Positions 20,989 through 35,200 of a stretch of 64,000 nt of DNA are shown here, piece by piece. The DNA lies in NCBI RefSeq assembly GCF_020184175.1, contig NC_065531.1, positions 24,449,213-24,513,212 on the forward strand. Direction: 5' to 3'. The notes under the pieces were generated by a model. That model made no database searches. It was given only the letters and a program-made list of their open reading frames with translations, and had not been told where the DNA came from. This DNA is from Aphis gossypii (taxonomy: Eukaryota; Arthropoda; Insecta; Hemiptera; Aphididae). Numbering within the stretch: position 1 is the first letter of the stretch; the number at the start of each line of letters is the position of its first letter. The position numbers and the translations under genes are program-made.

Positions 20989-23900
20989 GTAAGTACCGTA
21001 TTCATTTTTTTTTTTATTTTTTAAATATAACTTTTAACTTTTAAGCTATCCGTTATTATCACTTTGAGTACTATCGTTGTTAAACATACCGAGTTCCGAT
21101 TCCTATTTAGTTACCTATTTGTTGGCCAAGTAAAGCTGATTCCAGTTATCAACTTTTGGTGCATCCCTTAAAGTTCACCATAGAAATGTTCCACAAAGAT
21201 AGTACCTACATCAATATTAGTATTATATATCTAGATTTGATTCTGAGTGATCTAACTAGGTGGTAGGTAGGTACAAATGTACAAATGAGACGTTAAATAT
21301 ATTCAAAAACATTATTGCATATGTTTATGTTAATAAAAATTTTATTAATATTAAAATTATAATTGTATGTCAGTGGAGTATTTAATATTTACATGATTTA
21401 TGATGTAGTAAGTCTATCCCTATGTCTATTTTCATTCTCCATATTTTTTATGTTTAAAAATTATATCATTGATTTTTTAACAATAATTGTAGGTATTTAA
21501 AAAATGTAATAGAGTAATCAGATTTTTGACTATAAGTAAATTTATGGTAGGTATTTACTTATAATCATCATTATTATATATAATTAATTGAGAGTAAGTA
21601 AATACCTACCTATTTATTATAATTACTACAATATTTATTCTTATTTACCATTCATAGTAATCTATACATTATTAGGTATATATTATATATATATTTATAT
21701 GATAGATTAATATTTAATAATATAATTAAATAACTATATAAGTTCATAATCTACCTATTCTATTATTTATAGTTAATAAGTTATTTATTTAATAAATAAC
21801 CCATTGAATTCTTTGAATTCATTCTATGCTTTACTTAAAATAATTAATTCATATTGCATATACTTTATTTTTATAGGATTGAAATAAGTATTATTATAGT
21901 TAAATAACTTTGAATATATTATTAGGTATCTACCTATATATTATAATAAATTATTAATCTATTGTCTGCTTGGCATTATGAAAAGCATATTTAATTGTAT
22001 TCATTGTTATCAAAGTTAAAACCATAAAATATTATTATGTGATATTCACACTGATGAGTGTTAAAACCGAGGTTAAAACATTTTCAGGCATTTTAAATAA
22101 AATATAAATAGGTACATAGGTATAATAATAAATTATTAAAAAAATGTCCGTAGTTGAAAATAACATCTAAATCATTTTAATTTTTTAAATTAGGTGAATA
22201 ATAGTGTCCAATTGACATATCTAGTCATATTCAACTAATTTTATATTTTAAGTAGTCACCTACCAGTTGTCATTGTTAATTTAATGTTTGTGTAGGTTGT
22301 CTGTATGTATATATGTGGTTTGTTAGGCAGTTTGGTTTTGGTTACTTAAGAGTATTCTATTATTTTAGTTAAATGAAGCATGCAATGATTTATTTAATGA
22401 ATTATACAGCATTCATTGTATTCATTATATTATTATTTTTTAAATTTGACAACTTAGTTATTTGTAATTTTGTGAAAGAGTTTTGAATGTTTTGAGTGAT
22501 GATTAGAATAATTTAGAAAATGTTATGTAAAAACTTAAAATAAACAAAGATATGTATAAATATTTTTAAAGTGGTATACTGGTATTGAAATTGAAGTGGA
22601 TACTTAATGAATGTTTAATATTTTATCAACTATCTTTTCCTTTCTATGTTTATGTGATCAAGTATTATAATCTTATATTGTTTAATTATATTTTATGATG
22701 GTGAATGAAACTATTATAATTATTTATTATAGGTACCTATAATTATAATTGAATCTAAAATTCTAAATAATTTTTTTTATCTGAAGCATTTAATATTAAT
22801 CACAGACATATAAAATGTGTACATTGTCATTTGAAATTACTAGAAAGTTGTTCATGTGAGTCATGTTATTGTACACCACGGGGAAGAGTTCAACCATGGT
22901 ATATAAAATCAGTGGTTTTGGAGTCTGAATAAAATCGAGTTTCCTTTGTAGACGAGTAGACAACTTGTCTACACCTCTGTCAACTGGTTTATTTTTATAT
23001 AGATCGGAAGTGAGCTCTTTTTGGTTTACTTGTAATTCCAGTTGTTCTTCGAGTTCTTTGACTATAGCATTGCAGAATATAGAGTTTTATATAGGGTTAC
23101 CTAAGAAAACCTGACGTTTTTTAAATAAACAGTATTCAGTTATTTTTTTACTAAAAATTGGCTTTTAATTTTTAAGGTTGTTTTACATGTCACTTGAAAC
23201 ATTTGTCAATTGTGAAAGATTATGTTGGGTTGATGGTGTCCATCTTCTTGTATGTAGTAAAAACCTATAAAAAAAACGTCAGGTTCCTGTCAGTTACCCT
23301 GTATAAACAAATTAAAATAAGTTATATATCTATTGTCATTAACTATATACACTTATATTTAGTTTATTTAATTATTGTTATTATTGAACAATAGTTTTAT
23401 TATGTTTAATTTGTAATAGTATTATAGGTTGTAGAGATAACAAAGTGCTCTTAAAACATCAAATATAATTTTGTATTTTTTTTCTTTTTAAAGTAGGTAC
23501 TAAGATATGAAACGCGTAATATTAGGTAGGTAATTATATTATTAATTGTATGACTAATAGCATAAAAAAATTATTATTTATCACTTGAATTTTCGTTTTA
23601 AATACATGAACATCGCCATTAGTCGACTGATTATTTTAAGAGATTCTGATATTTATTATAATAATCTTCTGTTACACAATTGTATTCGATAATATCTAAT
23701 ATTCTCGATGCAAGACCAATTATTATTATAACACTTTTTTAAAAATCTATAATTATTTAGACGTCTCATTTTTTTATTTGTACAACTCATAGCTAGGCTG
23801 AGAAGCTCATTTTGAAATACAATATATTTTAAGTAATCATTAGAGCTGTATAGAATTACAGATATTCTTACTAGGAATTTATGAATAATAGTATGATATC

Positions 23901-24300
23901 ATAATTTATATTAGTTTGCTCATGTGAGTCTTATCTTGGTTCCGGCACTTGTAATGGTATAATCGTCGGAAAACGATATTCCTGTCGCTGGAATGTTGTC
24001 GCTTTATACCACGAACCTTGAAAAATATATTAATAAATATGTCTACACTCTATCAGTCTATAATATATTGCTATGATACGCATTCGTGAAAATGGTTTGA
24101 TAGAAAACTGTTGAAAATCGGATAATGCCGAATTAGGTATATATTCCCAAGGTTGTCCTATGGAAAATGCCGTGGTTGTCCGAGTAACCGAGTGTTGGAC
24201 GTCGTCTGTGTAGGCGTGGTTAATAACTCGACCTAATCAACCGCAGTAAACCCGGTATAGATGACCGTCGTCGTCCAGCGGGTAATCCGACTATCCAAGT
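20989..24300. other. Septin intron DNA, first part
   Basis: AT-rich sequence between candidate first exons, with no coding exon recognised. It contains a 210-bp mariner-like MITE at 23092-23301 and the short perfect inverted repeat GTAGACAA-C-TTGTCTAC near 22962. The rest shows only A/T-rich low complexity. Confidence 0.5.
23092..23301. mobile_element. 210-bp mariner/Tc1-like MITE flanked by TA
   Basis: The left end reads TAGGGTTACCTAAGAAAACC then TGACGTTTTTT. The right end, complemented, reads CAGGGTAACTGACAGGAACC then TGACGTTTTTT. The two ends form a terminal inverted repeat of about 31 bp with a few mismatches. A TA lies directly outside each end (23090-23091 and 23302-23303), the target site of the IS630/Tc1/mariner group. 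The interior has no transposase. Confidence 0.8.
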
Positions 24301-24311
24301 CTTTTCGGTTG

Positions 24312-24501
24312 GTCAGTCCGCAGTCGTCTTCTCTGCGTCCGTGGTATTGTAGTGTCCGATTCTCGGACTATCATCCGTTTTCACACCGACGTTAGCAAGT
24401 ATAAAATTCTTTTACACTTAAGTCCATAGTGTTGTGCTGTGTGTATTTGCGAGTTCCGTTTGCCACTCTCTGACCGTTTTTCTATTGGTGGCCACAAAAA
24501 A
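24312..24501 (+). promoter_or_regulatory. Candidate third septin promoter and non-coding first exon
   Basis: An initiator-like TCAGTC near 24312 follows a CG-richer stretch (about 24170-24310). The segment has no ATG and ends AAAAAA|GTAAGA, a usable donor. It could be an untranslated first exon feeding the septin exon at 40104, where the first in-frame ATG is at 40278. It could also start an unrelated non-coding RNA. Confidence 0.35.
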
Positions 24502-24896
24502 GTAAGACAACGCACGTAATTTATAAATTATTCATATGTGTGCACGGTATACTCGTACTTGCACTATTAAGCATTAAATAAAATAGGCAATAGTAGATAA
24601 ACGAAATTTGTGTATTGAATTAATTGAATTAGTTATAATAGTAAAATTTCCATGTAAGGATCTCCGAAGGGACCGAAAATAAAGACGCCGTCCTACCGAG
24701 GTGACCGTTAAAATAAGTACAATACTACCAGATGACCGCTATATAGAGCGCATAAAAACCAAAATACTCGCGCAATAATATGCACATGCAAAAAATGTAT
24801 TTATGACAAAAGTTATTTACTTATATGTATGTACAATTTTAAATTTAAAAGTTGTGTTTATTTTAAATATATTAAAATTAACAATTTTGAGTAATA

Positions 24897-25160
24897 TTAA
24901 ACTAAATTTTTATTTTCTGAACAATTTTTTTCGAGATAAATTTCTGCTGTTTTTAATAAATTTAAACCATCAACGTTATTTAACGTATTTTGAAGAGTAA
25001 AAAGAGCTAATTGTTTTATTTGATTAATGACCTCTGAGTAATTTGATATATTGCACACAGATTCTTCAGTTTCTTTTGAATTTTCCTCGGTTTCTCCATT
25101 AAGTTCCTCCTCCTCTTTATTTCTAGTGATGAATGACTTGATATTGCTATACACATGCAT
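24897..25160 (-). CDS. Unrecognised 87-aa open frame, possible transposon fragment
   Basis: The frame starts MHVYSNIKSFITRNKEEEEL, has an acidic Glu-rich middle and ends with an amphipathic segment (EVINQIKQLALFTLQNTLNN, then GLNLLKTAEIYLEK). Its codon content looks more protein-like than the surrounding AT-rich frames. The tail loosely recalls the C-terminus of some transposases, but I cannot name a family. Nearby CCGCTATATAGA words at about 24737 and 25208 might be element-internal repeats. It lies inside the septin transcription unit on the opposite strand. Confidence 0.3.
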   Translation of the reverse strand: MHVYSNIKSFITRNKEEEELNGETEENSKETEESVCNISNYSEVINQIKQLALFTLQNTLNNVDGLNLLKTAEIYLEKNCSENKNLV

Positions 25161-25169
25161 AAATTTTCT

Positions 25170-28100
25170 ATTATTTTATCTTATAATTTCATCGTTATTT
25201 ATAGTGCCCGCTATATAGAAGTATTAATGTATTTTCCTTATAACACTTGACGGGACAAAAAAAATGATCGTTACACGGAAGTTCCACCGTTCGGAAGTTT
25301 TGATGTATATGGAGCATTTGAAAAATTGTTAACTTCAGAGATATCTTTAAATAATATTTATATCTTATATATGCATACCTGGTTCTAAATATTTTTTTAT
25401 AAAAGTTAATTTAGTGACTAGATTCTAGTAGACAGTAATAAGGGAGGTGCCTAGTAATTTTGTTAAGAGATGACTATTTTTTTTTTCAAAAATACGGTCT
25501 GTTTCCCAAAGTTATAAACATTACATTAGAAACTTTATAAGTAACAATAGTCTTATAGTTTCATTATAATTTACAACAATAATTAAATAGTTAAAAATGT
25601 GTAATAATATACTTATAATAATAATAATAATTATATAATTATATAAGTATAATATGTATATTTTATATTATATAATAGAAACATTATCTTTAAAGTTATC
25701 ATATTGATTTAAATATAATAATATCTTCATAATTTTTAAATAGGTAATAGAAAATATTATAAATACCTAAGTGAATACAAATCATCGCAATTAATGTTTT
25801 AATTGAATAAAAATGGATTACGCATTGCATTTGTTAAACATAAAACCATAAATTAAATGAAAATGACAGCTGTATACTTATTATAATAATCATAAATTAG
25901 TCATCGTATGATAAATTTAATTATTGCATTTTGTAATTGAAATATGTATTAAAAGAATTGGAGAGGGGTGTTGGAGGAGCGAGAGATATGTATTAAGAAA
26001 CTTAAACTTATAACCTCATGAAATGGTCCTACTGTATTTAATATATACTATTAACGCTCAATGTTTCATATTATGTTATTAGTTTTATACGCCGTCTTAT
26101 AATTAAGGCATGGACTTAAATTCTTTAAATAACAAGAAAAATGCATTAGAATGATACGATTTAATGCATTTATAATATTACAAAATAAGATTAAATTTTT
26201 TTTGTCACTTTTTAGGCGAATAATTTAAATTTAAATTGTTATCATATTTTATCCATTCTTATAATATCTATGAAAACTGTAAAATATAGTTTTGAATAAT
26301 TTTGGTATGAAACACATTTTAATTTATTATGTTTGGAAAGCAATGTTTTAGGACTTTTTAGAAAAAAGTATCATATATATTATAATATGTATTATATTAT
26401 TATAAAAATAATAATAATAATAATAATGGCATATTATGTTTTTTTAAAAAAAATTTTAATTGTTGATTATATTATGTGACGTAAATCATATTATTATGAT
26501 TTTTATTTTTTTTATTTTTTTTCCTGTTATATAAAAAGAATTTGAAAACAATATTTTTAAACTAATGATCATATATATATATTTCTGTTAATATGTGTAA
26601 AATATTGTGGTTTACCTTTTTTAAGAGGACGTCACTCCCGCTATGTGTTAAAAATATACAACACATCATGTTCCGTTCAATAGAACCAATATTGTGTTTA
26701 AATATTAGAGAAATTTAATTCGTTTGTAAGACTGGAACAATACAGTGAGTGTGGTGTCCTCTTATAAGTGATTGATTAACTTAGTTTATTACTGTTGATT
26801 TCATTATATATTTGTACGTACCTATATACATGGATATTGGATAAGGTGAATACATATTTATGCAAATGAATTAGGTTATTTGTGCGTAATTAAATCGTAC
26901 ATTAAGAATAATTTTAAAATTTAAAATTCAATAGTTATTTTAAATGATTATAGTATGAAACATTGAAACTACTAACGATTTATAAAAGTATAATATTTTT
27001 AAGAGCATTTTTTGGTGTGGAATTGTAGTTTTATAATGAAGACGATGAAATGAATTGGTATTTTGTTTTTATAATTCGTAAATCGTAGTCAGTGATCGGT
27101 TAATGCCTTAAGCGTTAATTAATTAATCTAATAAAATTAAAGAATAACTTATTTTTAAATACTTTCTAACATTCTAACACTAATTATTTACTTTATTTAA
27201 AATGTCATCCGTATTTATTGAGGTATTTATTATTCCGTAAATTGTTGGCGATATTGGGTGGCATTCACTGAATATTCATAGTTAGGTATTAAATTATCGA
27301 ATGCTTATAAGTTATAACTTATATTTGCTAAACCGTTATTTTCTAGAACTCTAATATATTCATAAATAAATGTATGTATTATAATATAATATCCTCTCTG
27401 GTTTGAGACATGCATTCTATATTTTTATGTATATTGTATTTACATGCTGACATATATGACTCGTAGGTTTTTGTTACAACTTACAAATACAAATTATTAA
27501 ACCATAGGAATTTCTTTATTAGATCGATCGAAGCCATATATTTCTTAGTCATCTTATACTTATTATTTTTCCGTATCATCTTTTACGACTTACGGACTCG
27601 GTACTTTCTTAACAGAAATCAATCCGTTGTTGTTATAGTAGTGTTGAAATATCGTTGTTTCAATTCTATTTCTTTACCTATATTAGGTATAAAATACAAT
27701 CCTCCAACGGAGTCTGTTATTAACAATTTCATTTAAATGTTTTGTATAATAATTATTGTATACTTTTGGTAATATTTCGTGTACTTATGTTTTTCAAGTC
27801 CTAAGTTTTAAATGTTTTAGTTTATTTTTGATTTAGATTCTGAGTGTACTTTGTAGTGTTAAATTATTTATTTAATTAGCAATCATGCTTGTTACTATTA
27901 TTTTAGAATAAATAATAGTGCTCCAAAAATGTTGTGTAGGTTCCTAGAAAATTTTTAGAAATGAAAGATGAAAGTACTTCAGTGACTTCACTTGTTAGTT
28001 CACTAAACAAGTAATTAAGTAATTAAGTAATCTTAACTGTAGAATAATTTATTTTATTTAGTCTTAAGAATATATTATTAAAAATACCTAAATAGTATAA

Positions 28101-28680
28101 TTTACCAACTTTTGTTTGATATAAAATCAATTTTAATCTAAAAAATTATAATCCTGAGTAATTATTTTCGATTCCTTGATGGGTGATATATATATATATA
28201 GGTACCTACGTATAATTTAGTAATAATAAAAACATTTTGAAAACAGCATTTTGACCATATTTAGGTTAGAAAAATAGTATGTATGTTTGAAAATGTTATT
28301 AAGTTATTATTTTAATTTTATAAAAACTTCAATTCTTATTCCTAAATAATTGTTTATTTTTTTATAATAAATTTGAATTTAAAATTATTCCGTACAGAGT
28401 TCTCAACTCACAACTGCAAACCATATGTTATAATATTATTATAATCTGCTAAAACCCGTTTATCTCTTTTTTTTTTTTTATCACGGCAACTAAGAACACC
28501 GAAAACGCAATGGTTTACTGTTGTGTGAATATATACCTATTAATTTTAAAATATTTACTCTACACAATCGTATATTATAGTGTCGTCTATCACAATATGT
28601 TTATTAAGTCTGTATAATATTATGTTTGTTGCACTTAAGTTTTAAACTAATTAAATTTTTAAACGTTCTCGGACGTGATG
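25170..28680. other. Septin intron or upstream DNA, second part
   Basis: AT-rich with an (AAT)n run at about 26406-26427. No exon, RNA gene or transposon end is recognised. Confidence 0.5.
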
Positions 28681-29239
28681 TTCGGACCGCGGATAGAGTA
28701 TTTGTGTTCGTTTTTATTATTATTGTTATTATTATTTTTTTTTTTTTGCGATATTTAGTCATCGCTCGTCATAAAATATAATAATAACAAAATAATCGCC
28801 CGGAAAAAAAAAATACGCACTTTATTCACGAAGACGTCTCGCCGCTCCTACCGTGTGGCAACACTGTGACCGTCGGCTGGGCATCTGGCGCGCGAGGCAT
28901 CGAAATCCCGCCGTCCCCGACCGCGCGCGAGCGCGCTCGTCACCGTGGCCGCCGCCGTCACCGCGCGTCGACTTCTTACCACCGTGTAATCCGCAGCCGG
29001 CGCAGTAAAGAGATCGCGTTCGCGCTGCGTGCACGTTTTGTCGACGATACCAACGACGGGCGCGTTCGGCGGGACTACTACCCTCGCGTGTTGTGGTGGC
29101 GCGTTTCCAGTGCGGTGTGCCCGTAGTGTCGCTACTCGTGTATTGCTCTCGTTTTCAAGCGTTTTTCGAATAACAATAAATTACTCTGTCGTCGTCGCTG
29201 CTTGACGCTCGCGACAATAACAATAATAATAATAATAAT
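28680..29239 (+). promoter_or_regulatory. GC-rich promoter and 5' UTR of the long septin isoform
   Basis: From about 28840 the sequence becomes strongly GC- and CG-rich, against an AT-rich background on both sides. It leads without a break to the ATG at 29240, just after an (AAT)n run at 29222-29239. Open frames on both strands here are composition by-products. No TATA box is clear. Confidence 0.6.
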
Positions 29240-32200
29240 ATGATTAACGGCGAGAGCGGCGACGGCGGCGGCGGCGGAGTGGCAAAACCGACGCCCCCGC
29301 CGACGTTGCCCAAGTCTTACACGCCGAGCGCCGCGGCCGCGTATCGTCTGGCCAGCATGGAACGCCTGGCCCAACGTCAGCGAATTTTCGAACAGGGCGG
29401 GCCGGCGCCGCCTTCGTCCACCGCGGCGGCCGCCGCCACTGGCACTACCGCCGCCGCCGCCGCCGCCGTCACTGCCACCGCGTCTGCTGACGATCTCCAC
29501 CAGCATCATCAGTCGTCGCCGGCCGGACCTCCGCCGCCCGTCACCGCACCTAAACCCGTGCTCGGCACCAAGGCAAGCTTTTACTCGTTGCAAGTTTTTC
29601 CCGGGCGGGCGCCACACCGCGTTTTCTGTTGCGCGGGGTTAGGAGGTTGAATCTCGGGGTGTTCTGGTCAGGGGGGGTTGGGTGAGAGGTAGGTGAGCTG
29701 GTTTTCCGATCTGTACGTATAGAGATCACGCTGGGGCGCACCCTCACCCCCACCGACTACTAGTTTTTAAAGGTCACACCCTTATCTACGCGCGATTCGT
29801 CACTATACACTCTGCGACGGCATAATCGAATTTGTAGTAATAATATATAAAATTATTATTTTCGAAATGGTTTCGAAAGAAAAAAAAAATGTTATTCCTA
29901 TCGATTTTAAAATATTAATGTATAATAATCGTCGTTATTCATATTATATACCTTGGGCTTGCGAGTGCTGCGTATGTATACCACCGAGGTGGACGTTTAT
30001 AATGTCATGTATATAAATCAACCTTGATACGATTACGTCGATGGTGGTGGTCGGTTTATGATGTGTATTTTAAACGTCTCGTTATCGAATTCTTTCGCTG
30101 ACGACCGCATGTAATGTAGTGTTGTCGCTAAATTAATTAACCACCTAATCGACGACCGCGGTGATAATACACCGAACGACGGATGCAATCGTATAGTGTT
30201 GTTGTGCACACGTGTGTGTATGGTGTGTTATATAAAACCGCTCGTTTGGTTATATTTTCATAACAATCGATATGTGCTCCCTAGGTACTTCAACAATAAT
30301 TATCGTGTTTTTGCGCTGATCGGAATGAAATAACAAAATGTGCAGGAAATCGACGTAGATAAGACACACTCGAGCCGCGGAGGCCGTGAACTCGGGAGTG
30401 ATTATTCGAATAGAGTTGATACAATATTGTACACTGGTATATACGAACGGTTACGTTTTATAATTTTTTCTGACGCTCTGAACGAAGTATATTCTTCCCC
30501 TTTTAGTAACGAATAAAAAAGCGACACACGCCCGATGTAGCACTCTCATGTATAAATATAATAATACGTACGTATACCTACCTATACATTTTTTTTAAAA
30601 TTCCAGATGGAATGATATAATTATAATCCGTGAGAAACCCGTCAGTTCTTTTCGTTAATGTTATTTAGTTATTAATGTTCTTTTTACCCTTTTCACCGTC
30701 CACCGGTAGATATAGATGTGACGATGACGATGACAATATTGTTACAACTATTATAAATTATTGTCGTATCGTGTTGTCGGTGTAACCAAGTTGAATTGTA
30801 GTTAGTCTCTTTTTTTGGCGTTCCGTCTATTGTAATATCATTGTCGTGCTTATTACATATCAGTATATCATACTCGTCATTTGTCAGATACTTTGCACAG
30901 TGTTGTTTGTTTGTGCCATATGTGAGCGTGTGTTATACTTTTAAATCGACTTGCAGTTGTTCCGTCATTATAATGTATGTATAGACACTGGGCAATAACC
31001 ATACTGTTTATCATATTTTATTACGAGTATTTATACACCACCTGTATGTTGACAAATGTCAACGCGCAATTTGACGCGCTCGTCTGCTTTTTTAAATCCA
31101 CTTTTTCTTATTCAAATTTGACGAATCTCCTTCGAGGATCCGTTGCGAAACTTGAGAATTTATAACATACTGAGCCTACGTACAAATTGTTGTTATACGT
31201 GTGAGTATTAATTTAATCAAAACAGTTATTTAGTTATTTATTTTCAATTTGGTGAGTTATTACTATCTTCCCTGGCTGGTATTTACGTCCGTGCTCAGTG
31301 ATTCTACTTTATACTTAAATGATCGGATTGCATTGTTTACTGGACACGTAAAGAAATTTCCATTATCGTAAATAAATACAAAACTCTTCGCACACGTGTC
31401 GTATATCTATTGTGTGGTTATTATTATAATATGTAGAACTACGTTAAACCCCGGTCACTCAACTCACTCTTCGTCTATATAGTTAACTATATTTTGTCGT
31501 TGTATAGGCGATATGCTCTATATTGTGTATATTTTTTTATTATTATTTACTCTGATACCAACGGTATATCATACATCTCGTTTTATGTTTAGCTGTATAT
31601 CCTACTTTTTATTGTCCTTTGATGTAAATTTTATTATAGCGACCGACAAGGAGACGCTGCCGCGACCTTTCCGACGGTATCGCTGAAGCTTTCACATCTA
31701 CTTGGTGACGAGGTCTTTCCATTGCGAATAATATATTTTACACCGTGCACACAGTAGCTCAATAATACGACTGTTGTAAACTGGTTTATTTGAGTCACAC
31801 GTGTTTTCGCCAGAAAATAATTCATCGATTCATCGTTATTCTTTATTCGTTATTACGAGTTTTTATGGAAGTAATCATCGTAACACACTCATCGGTCGAG
31901 TCCGAGGTCTGTTAAGTCAATGGACAATTATTTTTCAATTAAAGGTTTGGTTTTTAGTTCATTAAATTTTTTGATGAAGAACTATTAAAACTGCCAGTCG
32001 TTTAATACTTCTGAACATGGTTTTAAATTCTAATTTTTGTATTTGTCTTATAGTACCTATAATACCGTGTCAATGAAGTATATGTTAAAGGTTAGAAACA
32101 TTAAATTTCATGTTTAAAAATAAAATAAATTTAAATGAATATGTTTTTAAGTTAAACGTTAAACTATTTATTAGTCTGGTTTTATTTTTTTAGGGTTTAT

Positions 32201-35200
32201 GTTTAAACTGACACCATTATAAACTAAAAACGAATTATGACATTTATTAATAGTTAAGATTTATTAGTTTTAAAAGTAAACATTTAAACGTTAAAAGTCA
32301 TGAATTCGCAAAGAATGTTTACCATACGTAAATACACGCGACTGTTAAAAATTATAACCTGTTTTATTTTCCAAATTACAAATTAAATTTGCTATTGGTT
32401 GATTAGTTACATTTTATTGAAAACAATGTATAATAACATTTGAGGGACTGATAATTTTGTAATTGATTTTCAGGGGTATGCCATTTTAAGTTTTAACTCT
32501 TGCTTTATTAGTAAATTTAATGTTATAAGTTATAAGCTATAACTTATATTTATAATTTTATAATACATATGTTCTGAACGATCTTTTGAAAACAAAATCC
32601 CCGTTGCATTCTTCCCAGTCTCGCTCATCACAATGTGTATTTCTTGATTTATTTGCGTATTTATGGATTCATTATATTTTAAAATATAATTTTTAAACAT
32701 CTAAAAAAAGTTGATATTATTTTAACACTGTTATATTCTAAGCATACTAAAATAATTAACTTCTATACTTCTATGTTGCTCTATAATTCACAAGGACTAT
32801 ATTACCTATATATTATATATTTTATCATTTAAATCAATATGTAACTGCAAATTATATATATACAGTATATTATTATATTATTATATTATACTGCGGCCAT
32901 TTAGATTTCTACGGCATAATATATTTTATACTTCTAGATCTTTATAATTAATCTTAGTAATTATAAGATTCATTGTTTTGAACATTTTTGTCACTAACTT
33001 AAAATCTAGTTACTATTATGTGCATTTATGCCAATGATAATATATAATATACAATATATCATTTAATCATTAGTAATGTATTATATTACTATAATACATT
33101 ATGAAAAGTATCTACTTATCATATAATAAATGTTTTGATTATACATTAATTTTTTTATATTTTCCTTAATGATATGTTCACGAATTGCTGATCTCTAGTT
33201 TTATGTTATTATAATTATTATATATTTATAATTTATAATTATAATAAGATAGTCTTTGTAGTTTTCGAAATTAACAAAAGTGCAAAATTGAATAATGAAT
33301 AATCAACTATTTAAGTTGATTATTATTTAAATATTGATAGGCAATCATAACATTATAGATTTTTGTTGTCCAATTTATTGGATTAGATAAATTTAAGGAT
33401 TTTATGGTTTTTAATTGAACTCAAAGTGCAGCGTTTTATTACTCATTGTAATAATGCCATAATGGTATAGGAACTACCAGGATCTACTGCGCTTGTTGCT
33501 AAATTTAAAACTAGAAATAGTAGATGCTTAGTATATCGGTGCATTAAGAATTTAAAATTATAAATTTATTAAGTATGTATATTAATGATTAATGGACATT
33601 TTTTAAGCAAAATTATCATACCATTTTGTTGATAAATAAACGTATGTTTTTGTTAAAACTTTAAAAAATAGCTTTCGTGTTAATAGTATGTTTTTCTAAG
33701 TATACAAATGCACAGGATACACAAGATCAAATACATAATATAGTACACTTTTGTTCAATGTAATAATTTGTGGAAAACTTGACTTTATTATTTTAACATT
33801 AAACAAGGTGATGAGTCACACTCTTACAAGCTATACTTTATGGTACCTAATGTTTTATGTTACCATATAGAGGGCAGGTGAAGTGAAATCGTACAATTGC
33901 AGCAGTGTTTACCAATAGGCATCGTTGTTAGGGCATAATTTAAAATGCATGAATTACAAATGTTGCAATACATACATACTGGTTACTTTATTGAATTCTT
34001 GAGCTAATTGTTTGTATACATTTTATAACATTTACTGAATAAGTTCTAATAACTAGCGGTATTTCGTCTTTTTCTAATATTTAATTCGAGCCATATGTTA
34101 ACATATTATAGATAGGTAGTTGTGATGTATATTTGATTTATTAAAAGTTCTATTTATGAACTCAAACATACAATTTACTGACTACCAAAATTAAAATATT
34201 TAAATCTCAATAATTTGTTGACTATAAGTACGTGAATAATTTTTATCACCATCAACGGAGATAAATATTTCAAGGTTTATTTTTAATGATGATGATTCTT
34301 TACTGATTCCATCAAAAGAACTATCGAGAACACTTTGAGTGTTTCCTCTTAATGATAATTATATCTTATTTTTTTCTGGACCTTTATATTTCATAGATGT
34401 TATTTTTAATATTATGTACTTATTGTGTTTCGAGGGTTTAATACATGTTTTAAATACATATAAGTGTTTCTCTCATATTTTTGTTTTAATTAATTAACAG
34501 TGGTAATAACTGTAATTGAAAATGGTCTTTATAGCAGCTGTTATAAATTCTTACAACGGAAAATTACATTATTATTTTTTCACTAGTAAACATATTGTAA
34601 AACCGTATAATTGTGGTTTTTATCTCACTACTTAAAATTCCTCAATTCTTCGACTTGTTAAATAACCTCGTGCAAATTGAAATTAAATCAAATAAAATCA
34701 TCACATTTAGTTTGCATTGTTGTGTATTTGTTTAATATTAAACTTAGGTATTGTTTTTTTTTTTTTAGAATATTTTATAATGACGTGTTTAAGAAAGATA
34801 TATTAATATGTCATGTACGTGACGTATACATTCTTAAGAAATCGACGCGTATAATACGGTCTTTCAGATTCGATTTGTGTCCAAGTTTGGCCACTTGACG
34901 TATTAGTATTAGAAAATATTAATATTGCAATTTTTTTTATGAATACTAGCTATTTAATGTAATATTGTTGGTATAACTATGCTATATTGTATATTTTGTT
35001 ATTGCCAAATATTATGTTTGTTCTTCGGATATCTATAAATTAATTTGTTTAATTTTGGTTTGAATTCGTCAAAGTTTTTGATATTTATTGTTTTATCGTT
35101 CAGTGGTAGCCGTTAAAGACACGTAGTGTTATAAATTAAAATATAGTTACAATTGTTTAAGTGTATAAACTTTATACTTGTAATGTATTACTGAATATAA

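Noticed and set aside
29132..29617. 161-aa frame on the - strand opposite the septin first exon, rich in Arg/Gly
   Set aside because: It is the complement of a GC-rich Ala/Gly/Pro coding exon; high GC removes stops on both strands, and the protein resembles no family.
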